From assembly GCA_030605795.1 (NCBI GenBank), contig JAUWHR010000060.1:1-38050 (forward strand): DNA of 38,050 nt, in the 5' to 3' direction. Positions 26,274 to 33,885 of the stretch are shown here, one piece after another. Source of the stretch: Anaerolineae bacterium. GTDB taxonomy: Bacteria > Chloroflexota > Anaerolineae > Anaerolineales > E44-bin32. The notes under the pieces are model-generated. The model was not told where the DNA came from. It ran no database searches and saw only the letters and a program-made list of their open reading frames with translations. The position numbers and the translations under genes were made by a program. Every line of letters starts with the position of its first letter. The first letter of the stretch is position 1.

Positions 26274-27235
26274 AACGATCCTTCTTGCTGGGGGCGCTGA
26301 CGCTCGGTGCGGTTCTGCTGGTGATTGCTGTGTTCCAATCAGCGGAACTCACGGCGACACTGGCCTTAACCGGTGATGTCATGTTGGGGCGGCACGTGGC
26401 CCAGTCCAATGCGCCGGGCGGATGGGATGACGCCCTGTCCGCCCTCGCCCCTTGCACAACCGCGGCCGATATCGCCTTCGCCAACCTTGAGTCACCCCTC
26501 ACCATGGCGCCTTTGGTAGAAGGCGCTCTGGACTTGCGCGCACCGCCAGAGGCTAACCAAGCTCTCCAGGCTTCTCATTTAGATTTGGTTTCGCTGGCCA
26601 ACAACCACGCCTTCGATGCTGGTTACCAAGGTCTGCAAGATACCAAACAAGCGCTTTTAGCGGTTGGGGTACAGCCCATCGGTCCGGGCGAGGAGCCTTG
26701 GGTAACCCAAGTGAACGGGTTGATCCTCGTCTGGTTTGCCTTCGATGATATCAGTGCGCCGCTCAATCTGGAGATGGTCCAGGAGGCATTGGAGGCCTAC
26801 CGTTCAGATGCCGACCTGATTATCGTCTCGATTCACTGGGGGAGTGAACTGAATCCCGCACCCAACTCTCGCCAGCGTAACCTGGCATCAGAGCTAGCCG
26901 CTGCCGGAGCCGATCTCGTCGTCGGCCATCATCCACATGTCCTGCAACCAGTCGAATGGGTATGGGGTTCCAAACGTGAGCGACCAACCTTGGTGGCATT
27001 TAGCCTGGGAAACGCCTTGTTCGACCAGGCTGCACCCCCTGCCGTCCGCTACGGTGCCATGCTGTTAGTCGATGTCGGACCGTCCGGCGTGGGAGACGTG
27101 TGTGCGTTCCCCACCCAGGTGGACCCCAGGACCTGGCGGGTTGTCCCTGCCAGCCCATCAGCGATAGAGGCTATTAAACGAAATCTAGAGTTGGACTGTA
27201 TATTGCCTCCAACCTGCCAGGTAGAGGAACAATAA
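26270..27235 (+). CDS. CapA family protein (PGA_cap metallophosphatase-like fold)
   Basis: CapA/PgsA-type proteins were first linked to poly-gamma-glutamate export; the fold is that of metallophosphoesterases and other members act on other envelope polymers. The 321-residue product shows GDVMLGRHV, ANLESPL, LANNHAFDAG, IHWGSE and GHHPHVLQPVEW, and the late SLGN block. An N-terminal membrane helix (FLLGALTLGAVLLVIAVF) would anchor it outside. The GTG at 26270 overlaps the DUF3160 stop; an in-frame GTG at 26246 would overlap more and lacks a site. No other pgs or cap gene lies nearby, so a capsule role is not shown. Confidence 0.88.
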   Translation: MKRSFLLGALTLGAVLLVIAVFQSAELTATLALTGDVMLGRHVAQSNAPGGWDDALSALAPCTTAADIAFANLESPLTMAPLVEGALDLRAPPEANQALQASHLDLVSLANNHAFDAGYQGLQDTKQALLAVGVQPIGPGEEPWVTQVNGLILVWFAFDDISAPLNLEMVQEALEAYRSDADLIIVSIHWGSELNPAPNSRQRNLASELAAAGADLVVGHHPHVLQPVEWVWGSKRERPTLVAFSLGNALFDQAAPPAVRYGAMLLVDVGPSGVGDVCAFPTQVDPRTWRVVPASPSAIEAIKRNLELDCILPPTCQVEEQ

Positions 27236-27237
27236 AT

Positions 27238-27411
27238 GGGTTACAGACCCCCGACGAGCAAACATCATCTCGTTGCCTTGCGCCCAACATGATATGTTAG
27301 GGTTTACAGACCCCCGCGAGCAAGCATCATCTCGTTCCCAGCGGGCCACAGACCCGCTGGCCTCGTACCCAACATAATATGTTGGGGGTCACGGACCCCC
27401 AACAAGCAAAG
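27238..27411. repeat. Tandem imperfect repeat with palindromes
   Basis: Two and a third degenerate units: 27238-27302, 27303-27386 and a partial one at 27387-27411. Each unit begins with ACAGACCCCC (ACGGACCCCC in the third) followed by GAGCAA and ATCATCTCGTT, and ends in CCCAACAT-ATATGTT. Unit two has an insertion holding the stem CCAGCGGG/CCCGCTGG (27338-27360). CCCAACATA-A-TATGTTGGG (27368-27386) and GGGGGTC-ACG-GACCCCC (27384-27400) are perfect. It fills the gap between convergent genes and may act as a two-way terminator. Confidence 0.8.
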
Positions 27412-27454
27412 CTTTCCCCATCGGTTGGATCAGTTGAAAATACCGGGGAATACT

Positions 27455-28075
27455 TTACAAAACAAGAGGTAGTAGAATACGTAACCCAAACCCAATCATA
27501 ACCATATTTCCCAGTAAACTGGCGAACAACTGGAAGCGTGTAGAGAGATTTCTGCGAGCTGTGGCTCCCAAAGCAGCTAGAAGCGTCTGCCACGATAATG
27601 AGGCCAGGCCTGCCCCGACCACGAAAGCAACCCGCTCCCCAAATATGACCATATAGCTGACTTCCCTACTAAGGATCAGCGCGCTGAAGTAAACAATCGT
27701 CAGAGGGTTTATCAACGTCAGCCCAAGGAACTGCGCATAAACCCGTAGCTTCCCCTGGACGAGTATTTGCTTTGCCCCACCTGTGGTGGAGATTTTTCTC
27801 ACTCGCCAAAGCCCAAAACCACCGATGCTAAAAAGCAGCAGGGCACTGATCAGACGCAATACATCCTTGTATGGGGAAAGCGCGAGCGTTAACACTTCCC
27901 CCGTCAAGGCTGCTACGCCGGCATAAAAGAAATCAACTGAAGCTGCACCGGCACCCGCCATAAAACCGGCCTGGAACCCGCGCCTCAGTCCCACATCAAC
28001 AATCAATAACGCAATTGCACCCACCGGCACCGCGACGCCAAGACCGGCAATCACTCCTTCCCAAAATGCCACCAA
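27455..28075 (-). CDS. LysE family translocator
   Basis: LysE-type proteins export amino acids or related small molecules by proton exchange. The 206-residue protein has five to six hydrophobic segments (AGLGVAVPVGAIALLIVDVG, FDFFYAG-type second segment, LISALLLFSIGGFGLW, LGLTLINPLTIVYFSALIL). The first segment contains the family's PxGP-like motif as PVGAI, and the NPLTIVYF segment is typical. Substrate cannot be predicted. It lies 36 bases after rimO and converges on the CapA-like gene. Confidence 0.88.
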   Translation of the reverse strand: MVAFWEGVIAGLGVAVPVGAIALLIVDVGLRRGFQAGFMAGAGAASVDFFYAGVAALTGEVLTLALSPYKDVLRLISALLLFSIGGFGLWRVRKISTTGGAKQILVQGKLRVYAQFLGLTLINPLTIVYFSALILSREVSYMVIFGERVAFVVGAGLASLSWQTLLAALGATARRNLSTRFQLFASLLGNMVMIGFGLRILLPLVL

Positions 28076-28111
28076 CTCTCACACCTGTGTCTTCTGAAAT
28101 GATGGTTCTCG

Positions 28112-29449
28112 TCATTCGTTGATCTCAGTTGTACCTGTCAGATCGTATGGTAACGCACTGGTGATTCGCACTGGGACCATTTCCCCCACCGGGATCTCCT
28201 CTTCAACGATCACCATTCCGTCGGTCTCTGGCGCGTCACGGTAAGAGCGCCCCAGCGAGAGGCCATCCCCTCTCCCCTCGATCAGCGTCTGCAGCGTGCG
28301 GCCAACTAATGCCTGATTCTTCTCCAATGAGATCCGCTGCTGCAGCGTCATCAAGCGTCCCCGCCGCTCCTGCTTAACCTCAGGCGGGATCGGATCGCCT
28401 AGCGGTTCACTCGGCGTCCCGACCTCAAAGGAAAAACTAAAGACCCCGACCCTATCGAAGCGAATTTCAGTCACAAAATCGAGCAACGCCTCGAACTCCT
28501 CCTGCGTCTCACCTGGGTAGCCAACGATGAAGGTTGTGCGCAGCGCTAGATCTGGCATGGCGGTACGCATTTTCCCGATTGTTTTATAGACCCAATCGAT
28601 ATTCGCCGGGCGACGCATCCGACGCAGCACCTCCGGGTGACCATGTTGTAGAGGCATGTCCAGATAGGGTACGATCTGCGGGTGTGTCGCCATAACTTCG
28701 ATAAGACGATCTGTGACGCAACCCGGATAGGCGTAGAGAATGCGAAACCAGTCAATCTCAGGCGCGACCCGTACCAACTCTTCTAAGAGGTTCGCCAGCC
28801 CGTCTACCATCCCCAGGTCATGGCCATAGTCGCTGGTGTCCTGAGCGATGAGGTTGACCTCTCGCACCCCATATTCCTGTAGACGACGAGCATCTTCAAC
28901 AATCGCTTCCGGCAATCGGCTGACGGCGGTGCCTTTAATCAATGGAATGGCACAAAAAGCGCAAGGTCGGCGGCAACCATCAGCAATCATCAGATAGGCG
29001 CTAGTTCCCTGAACTGCAAAACGCGGCGTTTCACCATCCTCGGTGTCGATCATGTGGGTCTCGGGAAAATGGCAAAGGGGCTTGGGATGCCCCTCCTCGC
29101 GCAGCGCTTGCACAACCTGGACAATATCTCGCCATCGTCGGGTACCTAATAGGCCGTCGATGCCGGGCACTTGGCGGGTGACCTGCTCGCCATAGCGCTG
29201 GGTTAGGCAACCAGCTGCGATTAAAAGCTGGTCCGGCTTCTTACCCTCCGCCAACCGGCGCAACTCAACCAAAGATTCGTCCCTGGCCGGCTCGATGAAG
29301 CCACAAGTGTTGACGATCAGGATGTCAGCCTCCTCCGGGCATGAACAAATGGCGTAACCAGCTCGGTCGAGCAGCACAGTCATCGACTGCGAGTCGACAG
29401 TATTCTTGGCGCACCCAAGCGACAAGAAATAGAAGCGCGGCTTCGGCAT
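28112..29449 (-). CDS. rimO: Ribosomal protein S12 methylthiotransferase RimO
   Basis: RimO is a radical SAM enzyme that adds a methylthio group to an aspartate of ribosomal protein S12. The 445-residue protein has the N-terminal UPF0004 domain with cluster-binding cysteines (LGCAKNTVDSQ, NTCGFIEPARDES, AAGCLTQRYG), the radical SAM CxxxCxxC motif (CRRPCAFC, near residue 157), LIAQDTSDYG, the RILYAYPG motif typical of RimO rather than MiaB, and a C-terminal TRAM domain. ATG at 29449 lies two bases after the RodZ-like stop, so it is in one operon with it. Confidence 0.95.
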   Translation of the reverse strand: MPKPRFYFLSLGCAKNTVDSQSMTVLLDRAGYAICSCPEEADILIVNTCGFIEPARDESLVELRRLAEGKKPDQLLIAAGCLTQRYGEQVTRQVPGIDGLLGTRRWRDIVQVVQALREEGHPKPLCHFPETHMIDTEDGETPRFAVQGTSAYLMIADGCRRPCAFCAIPLIKGTAVSRLPEAIVEDARRLQEYGVREVNLIAQDTSDYGHDLGMVDGLANLLEELVRVAPEIDWFRILYAYPGCVTDRLIEVMATHPQIVPYLDMPLQHGHPEVLRRMRRPANIDWVYKTIGKMRTAMPDLALRTTFIVGYPGETQEEFEALLDFVTEIRFDRVGVFSFSFEVGTPSEPLGDPIPPEVKQERRGRLMTLQQRISLEKNQALVGRTLQTLIEGRGDGLSLGRSYRDAPETDGMVIVEEEIPVGEMVPVRITSALPYDLTGTTEINE

Positions 29450-29451
29450 GG

Positions 29452-30375
29452 CTAGCCGCCTGGAGGTGTGATCGGTGTGGTGGTTGAGGTAGGTGTCTCG
29501 CTCACCCGTGGGGTTTCAGTTGGCGTACGAGTTACTGTCGCGGTTGGCGTCAGGACCCCTTCCAAGGTCCACAGGTTGATGACCACCTGACCCACCTCTC
29601 CTAGCAGACCTTGGTCTTGTCCGTTGTAGAATACATGCAGTCCAGCCCCATTGCCAGTGATCAACTCGATCACCTGCTCACCCTTAAATTCGAGGACATC
29701 CCCTGCAATCACCCGGCCGCTGAAAGTTTCCAAACCATCCACCACAACCCGCAGCCAAGTACGCCCCTCAACAACGATACCCAGGTTTACGCTGTCGGTC
29801 AGACCGAAGAAGATAGGTTGGGTGGGGATGACCGTCTGGACAGGCGGTACCGCCAGGTCAGACGTAGAGGCCGATGTTATGGGCTGTGATGTTTCTGCAA
29901 GGGTGGGGGTGAAGGAGGGTATGAGTATGCCTGAGGCCGTCTCAGTTGAATCCACCCGCGGGCGTAATATTGCCATCACCCGGCTACCCCCCCAGATAAG
30001 CGTTGCCAGAATTCCAAGCGTGATCACCGTGGCAACGAGGAGATCGCTCGTCAGCCAGCGCAGACGGCGGGAATGTACCTGGACCGAGGGGCGGGTTGCC
30101 GGCCCCTTAAAGATTCTTCTAGGAGCGAAACGTGTACGGCGAGATTGTAAGATCTCCGCGTATTGAAGCAGGATAGCATCTGCATCTAAACCCAGAAAAT
30201 CGGCATAATTATTTAGGAAACCGCGCGCCTGGGCCGGGGAAGGAAGCACATCAAAATCCCCATGCTCGAGGGCCTGAAGGTGGCGGGCGCGAATACGTGT
30301 CGCTCGTTCTGCCTCGTCCAAGGTCAAGCCGAGTCGTTCACGAGCCTCCAGCAGTAATTGGCCAATCTTTTCCAT
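29452..30375 (-). CDS. RodZ-like helix-turn-helix membrane protein
   Basis: RodZ links the cytoskeletal protein MreB to the wall synthesis machinery. The protein has an N-terminal HTH_25 domain (LLLEARERLGLTLDEAERAT, then ALEHGDFDVLPSPAQARGFL), one transmembrane segment (LLVATVITLGILATLIWGG), and a C-terminal DUF4115-like beta domain (RTWLRVVVDGLETFSGRVIA). It ends in a Thr/Pro repeat tail of about 35 residues. The ATG at 30375 is chosen; a GTG at 30381 is in frame. No mreB is in the window. It runs into rimO with a two-base gap. Confidence 0.85.
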   Translation of the reverse strand: MEKIGQLLLEARERLGLTLDEAERATRIRARHLQALEHGDFDVLPSPAQARGFLNNYADFLGLDADAILLQYAEILQSRRTRFAPRRIFKGPATRPSVQVHSRRLRWLTSDLLVATVITLGILATLIWGGSRVMAILRPRVDSTETASGILIPSFTPTLAETSQPITSASTSDLAVPPVQTVIPTQPIFFGLTDSVNLGIVVEGRTWLRVVVDGLETFSGRVIAGDVLEFKGEQVIELITGNGAGLHVFYNGQDQGLLGEVGQVVINLWTLEGVLTPTATVTRTPTETPRVSETPTSTTTPITPPGG

Positions 30376-30395
30376 TCCCACCTATGGATATGCAA

Positions 30396-30435
30396 AGCCA
30401 CCGGCGAGCGAGAAACCCGCTCCCAGCCGGTGGCT
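30396..30435 (-). terminator. Strong hairpin between rplI and the RodZ-like gene
   Basis: AGCCACCGGC (30396-30405) and GCCGGTGGCT (30426-30435) are perfectly complementary, and GAGCG/CGCTC (30406-30410, 30418-30422) extends the stem. On the minus strand TTTGC follows, so the U-run is short. It sits 15 bases after the rplI stop and could end or reduce transcription into the next gene. Confidence 0.6.
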
Positions 30436-30449
30436 ATATCTACCGCACG

Positions 30450-31088
30450 CTAAGCCTCGTCGGCGGTTGCTTCTTGTGTACCCTCAGTAACTTGTTCGTC
30501 TGCCGCTGATTCAGTCTGCTCCGCCTGAGCCTCCACTTCCGCCTCCTCAGCTTCAAGCTTGGCCCGGAGATCAGCAAATTCACCCACCACTTCGGCTTCA
30601 ACGACAGCCTCTTCCTCCAATACGTACGCTGTTTCAGGCGGCTCCCCCTCCCGGTGAACAACGACCGTTACTTCGGGAACCAGATCTATTGTAAACCGCA
30701 CGCTCGCTGAGTACACACCCAGCATCTTGATCGGCTGGCTGTCAACCTGGCGGTGCTCGATCTTCACTCCGGTCGTCTTTTCGATCGCTTCGGCGATCAT
30801 GGCGTTGGTGACCGAACCATAAAGCTTCCCCGTTTCACCTGTCTTGACCGCGAAAGTTAGCTCGAGCCCTGTCAACTGCTCAGCAACTGCACCAAATTCC
30901 TTATTAAGTCGCGCTCGCTCCCTGGATGCTTTCTCGCGGATGCGATCAGTTTGCTTTAGCATTCCTGGAGTGGCCAATACAGCCAGACCCTGGGGAATCA
31001 AATAGTTGCGGCCATAGCCATCGGCGACTTTCTTTACATCGCCTGCCTGACCAAGTCTGTGCACGTCTCTTAGCAACATCACTTTCAT
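30450..31088 (-). CDS. rplI: Ribosomal protein L9 with acidic C-terminal extension
   Basis: L9 binds 23S rRNA and reaches out from the large subunit. The N-terminal domain is complete (MKVMLLRDVHRLGQAGDVKK, then GYGRNYLIPQGLAVLAT), joined by the long helix to the C-terminal domain (KLYGSVTNAMIAEAIEK, and HRQVDSQPIKMLGVYSASVR). L9 is usually about 150 residues; here it is 212. The extra 60 residues are dominated by Glu and Ala (LEAEEAEVEAQAEQTESAAD), a low-complexity acidic tail. It has its own promoter and a structured 75-base leader. Confidence 0.95.
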   Translation of the reverse strand: MKVMLLRDVHRLGQAGDVKKVADGYGRNYLIPQGLAVLATPGMLKQTDRIREKASRERARLNKEFGAVAEQLTGLELTFAVKTGETGKLYGSVTNAMIAEAIEKTTGVKIEHRQVDSQPIKMLGVYSASVRFTIDLVPEVTVVVHREGEPPETAYVLEEEAVVEAEVVGEFADLRAKLEAEEAEVEAQAEQTESAADEQVTEGTQEATADEA

Positions 31089-31163
31089 CGAGGTTCAAGC
31101 CCTTTCTGCAAATTTTAAGCGCCGCAGGCGGCGCTCAGGGGCGAAGGGTACAACGCCCCGCGG
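31089..31163 (-). promoter_or_regulatory. Structured leader of rplI
   Basis: Two GC-rich hairpins lie between the predicted start (about 31163) and the rplI ATG. The first pairs GGGGCG with CGCCCC (arms 31154-31159 and 31138-31143). The second is AGCGCCG/CGGCGCT (31118-31135), followed on the minus strand by TAAAATTTG. This is a possible attenuator or a protein-binding leader; no known family was recognised. Confidence 0.45.
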
Positions 31164-31169
31164 AAGGGC

Positions 31170-31198
31170 ATTTTACCAGAAGGTGATACACAGGTCAA
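31170..31198 (-). promoter_or_regulatory. Promoter of rplI
   Basis: On the minus strand TTGACC (31198-31193) and TAAAAT (31175-31170) are separated by 17 bases, a strong sigma-70 match, with the expected start near 31163. A 9-base inverted repeat GCGCTTTAT/ATAAAGCGC (31213-31221 and 31264-31272) lies just upstream and could be an operator or the terminator of the acetyltransferase gene. Confidence 0.65.
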
Positions 31199-31322
31199 AG
31201 GATAATCTAAAAGCGCTTTATTATGTAATAGTTGCTCGGGTCGTACTACTAGTCTCTTTTTATATAAAGCGCAATACAGGTTGACACGGGCTATAGACCA
31301 CCCAAGATGAACAGAACTCCTT

Positions 31323-31787
31323 TCAGCGCACCTTCTCCATCACGATGGCATCCTCACCTCTGCGGTAGTACCGCTTCCAGATGTCAATCTCGACATAACT
31401 CATCTGTTGATACAGGCAAAGCGCCGCTTCGTTTGTACTCCGTAGGGTCAGACGGATGCGTGGCGTTTCCAGCTTGCCCTCACATGCCGCCAGCAAGCTC
31501 CGCGCGATGCCGCGGCGCCGATAGTCTGGATGGACGCCGAGTGAGGCAATCCAACCCAGATTGTTCCCGCGCCGTCGGTCACCGATGATGAAGCCCACTA
31601 CCCGTCCATCCACAATTGCCTTCAGACGGACTGTCTGGGGGAAAGTCAGAGCAGCCAATGTGTCAAGTAAGGGCCAGGCGTCACGACCGAAACATATCTT
31701 CTCCAGCACCAATAGCGGTCGGATGTCTCGCCATGTCGCCGGTTGGACAATGACAGACTGGTTAGGGGGACGTGGTTGACTCAACAT
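31323..31787 (-). CDS. GNAT family N-acetyltransferase (RimI-like)
   Basis: The 154-residue protein has the acetyl-CoA binding motif A (LGVHPDYRRRGIARSLLAAC) and the following strand and helix (LTLRSTNEAALCLYQQMSYV) typical of RimI-like enzymes. RimI acetylates the N-terminus of ribosomal protein S18; other members act on other proteins or small molecules, so the target is open. It is followed by the rplI promoter region. Confidence 0.85.
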   Translation of the reverse strand: MLSQPRPPNQSVIVQPATWRDIRPLLVLEKICFGRDAWPLLDTLAALTFPQTVRLKAIVDGRVVGFIIGDRRRGNNLGWIASLGVHPDYRRRGIARSLLAACEGKLETPRIRLTLRSTNEAALCLYQQMSYVEIDIWKRYYRRGEDAIVMEKVR

Positions 31788-32121
31788 ACCGATTTAATCC
31801 ATGCCTGTGCGAAGGTTATCCAGCGGGTTGGTGAACTCCATGGGGAAGATGAGTCTGGGCGGATGGCGTTGGTTGGAAACGCCAGACCGACAAGCCCAAC
31901 GGCCCCTATCAAGCAGGACGACGGAAATAAATCTATCTCCTTATCCTCATTGACATCGATCAAGGTGATTTATTATACCGTTTGCGACTTGGTGATAAAA
32001 AAATAACCCCTTTATCAAGCTAAGCGTGTAATGACAGGACAGTGACCATCACTCATAAGTTGCGAGGTTGTGACCAGAGAACAGCCGATGGTATCATTGT
32101 ATTTAACACAAGGAGAGGCTT
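31788..32121. other. Intergenic region between divergent genes
   Basis: No supported gene. On the minus strand a TATAAT (31977-31972) could drive the acetyltransferase gene, with a weak -35 region. A minus-strand open frame of 60 codons (31781-31963) starts with TTG and overlaps the acetyltransferase start; its protein is not convincing. On the plus strand AAGGAG (32110-32115) precedes the GTG start of the next gene by 6 bases. Confidence 0.4.
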
Positions 32122-32862
32122 GTGCCGAATGTCTTCCCAGTAGTCTTCACATTGGGCGTGCTGGTAAACTTCCTTTGGCTAGGATTGTCGGATCCAGCTA
32201 GAGCAGAGACCTCTCGACTGCCTGACGAAAAGACTTCCCCGACTGCCCGTATTGATGCTGGCTTGTCGGCGCTGACAGCCGGGCTGATTGGTGCGCGTGC
32301 ATGTTTCGTGCTCCTCCACTGGGGATACTACGCTAGTAGGCTCATCGAGACATTCTGGTTCTGGCAAGGTGGGTTGAGTTGGATCGGCGGCGTGGTCGGT
32401 GCTGTTATTGGGTTATGGGTATACACCGCATTTTCCCACCGTCCCTTCTGGCCTCTGGCGGACATACTGGCTTTGCCCGGTGTGGTGATAGCCCTATCTT
32501 GCTGGGCGGGCTGCCTGTTGGAAGGTTGTGCATACGGACGCCGAACAAATGCGGGCTTCTGGACCCCTCCCGCAGCCGACATATTTGGAAGCCGGGTCGC
32601 GCGCTGGCCCACACAGACCGCTGGAATAGTGCTCAATCTTGTTATGCTCGCCGCGTTGTACTGGCTGGCTGGCCGTCACTTACGTCACGGTACTTTAGCC
32701 TGCTTGAGTTTGTCCTTGATAGCTGCCAGCTCGCTGGCTCTCAGCTTCGCTCGTGGCGACCTGGTTTTCCTTCTGGCTGGCCTACGCCTCGACACAGTGG
32801 GAGCCGCGGCGATCCTGCTGCTGGCACTCTGTGGCTTGGCCCTGTGTAATCTTCGAAGATGA
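32122..32862 (+). CDS. Prolipoprotein diacylglyceryl transferase-like membrane protein
   Basis: Lgt transfers diacylglycerol to the lipobox Cys of lipoproteins. This 246-residue protein has seven or so membrane segments in the Lgt order: LTAGLIGARACFVLLHWGYY (Arg and Tyr of the first motif), FWFWQGGLSWIGGVVGAVIG (GGLSxxGG motif), then GCLLEGCAYGRRT, and ARWPTQ. Several residues needed in E. coli Lgt differ: the His of the SFHGG motif is replaced (SWIGG), and the Arg and Asn of GRxGNFxNGE become Cys and Glu. It may be a divergent Lgt or a relative with another substrate. Translation starts at GTG with AAGGAG 6 bases before it. Confidence 0.75.
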   Translation: MPNVFPVVFTLGVLVNFLWLGLSDPARAETSRLPDEKTSPTARIDAGLSALTAGLIGARACFVLLHWGYYASRLIETFWFWQGGLSWIGGVVGAVIGLWVYTAFSHRPFWPLADILALPGVVIALSCWAGCLLEGCAYGRRTNAGFWTPPAADIFGSRVARWPTQTAGIVLNLVMLAALYWLAGRHLRHGTLACLSLSLIAASSLALSFARGDLVFLLAGLRLDTVGAAAILLLALCGLALCNLRR

Positions 32863-32936
32863 TCTTTCACGATCTACACCACGGAGCCAAGATCGGCTAC
32901 CTGCGCGACCTGTATCGGACGATGGCCGGTGAGTAG
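32859..32936 (+). CDS. Possible 25-codon micro-ORF after the Lgt-like gene
   Basis: An ATG overlapping the stop of the upstream gene as ATGA opens a frame that starts MIFHDLHHGAKIG and ends TAG. There is no clear Shine-Dalgarno site, but coupled translation from the upstream gene would not need one. No family is recognised. It could be a real small protein, a decayed gene end, or chance. Confidence 0.3.
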   Translation: MIFHDLHHGAKIGYLRDLYRTMAGE

Positions 32937-33034
32937 AATGCGTGGTCTCAGAGCAATGTGACCCGTTGGGCTTGATATGAGGAGACACATTTAGACCGTA
33001 ATTATTCGATTGCGATTGGAGAACGGACACTTCT

Positions 33035-33868
33035 ATGGCTCAGGACGCTATATCACTTGAAATCAACACCGATCTGACACGTAAGATCCTTATCGAATTT
33101 CTTCGCACCGAGATCACCCGCGCCGGCTTCCAACACGCCGTAGTCGGTGTCTCCGGCGGCGTGGACTCGGCGGTAGCCTGCTACCTGGCGGCGGAAGCCC
33201 TAAAGCCGGAGAATGTACTCGCCGTGCGCATGCCTTACAAAACCTCAGCGCTTGAGTCCCTCGAACATGCTGATTTGGTGATCCAGGCGAGCGGGGTGAA
33301 GGATATCACCATACCCATTACTGATATTGTCGATTCACTCTTCGCTCGCTTTCCCGGGGCAGATCGGGTGCGGCGCGGTAACGCGATGGCCCGGGCGCGC
33401 ATGCTCGTACTTTACGACCAATCAGCCACCTTTAACGGACTGGTGGTCGGCTCGGGGAACAAAACCGAGGTCCTGCTTGGCTATACGACCATCTACGGCG
33501 ACTCAGCATGCGCTCTTAACCCGCTGGGTGATCTGTATAAGACACAGGTTCGTCAATTGGCGCGGGCGATAGACATACCGCAGGTCATTATTACCAAACC
33601 ACCCTCCGCTGACCTTTGGGTGGGGCAAACTGACGAGGACGAATTAGGGTTCACATACCAGGAAGTCGATCAGCTTCTGGTGCTGCTGGTGGACAGGTGT
33701 TACTCTCCCCAGGCCTGCGTTGAGACCGGTTTTGACTCAACCTTGGTTGAGGCTGTCATCAAGCGCATCCGACGAAATCAATTCAAGCGCGTCTTACCAC
33801 CGATCGCCAAACTAAGTGATCGTTCGGTGAGTTACGATTTCCTCTACTCAGAAGATTGGGGGACATAG
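33035..33868 (+). CDS. nadE: NAD+ synthetase, ammonia-dependent type
   Basis: NadE makes NAD+ from deamido-NAD+, ATP and ammonia. The 277-residue protein has only the synthetase domain, no glutaminase. The PP-loop is GVSGGVDSAVACYLA; the deamido-NAD site is in VVGSGNKTEVLLGYTTIYGD, followed by NPLGDLYKTQVRQLA, and the P2 part is KPPSADLWVGQTDEDELGF. The ATG at 33035 has GGAGAA about 12 bases upstream, a weak site. It converges on the HD-GYP gene. Confidence 0.95.
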   Translation: MAQDAISLEINTDLTRKILIEFLRTEITRAGFQHAVVGVSGGVDSAVACYLAAEALKPENVLAVRMPYKTSALESLEHADLVIQASGVKDITIPITDIVDSLFARFPGADRVRRGNAMARARMLVLYDQSATFNGLVVGSGNKTEVLLGYTTIYGDSACALNPLGDLYKTQVRQLARAIDIPQVIITKPPSADLWVGQTDEDELGFTYQEVDQLLVLLVDRCYSPQACVETGFDSTLVEAVIKRIRRNQFKRVLPPIAKLSDRSVSYDFLYSEDWGT

Positions 33869-33885
33869 GGGATCGGGGAGCACCG

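Noticed and set aside
31850..31920. Possible structured RNA with GGCGTT/AACGCC stem
   Set aside because: Compared by memory with RNase P, 4.5S, tmRNA and 6S signatures; none fits.
31781..31963. Minus-strand frame of 60 codons before the acetyltransferase gene, starting with TTG
   Set aside because: No Shine-Dalgarno site, it overlaps the real start, and the protein has no recognisable pattern.
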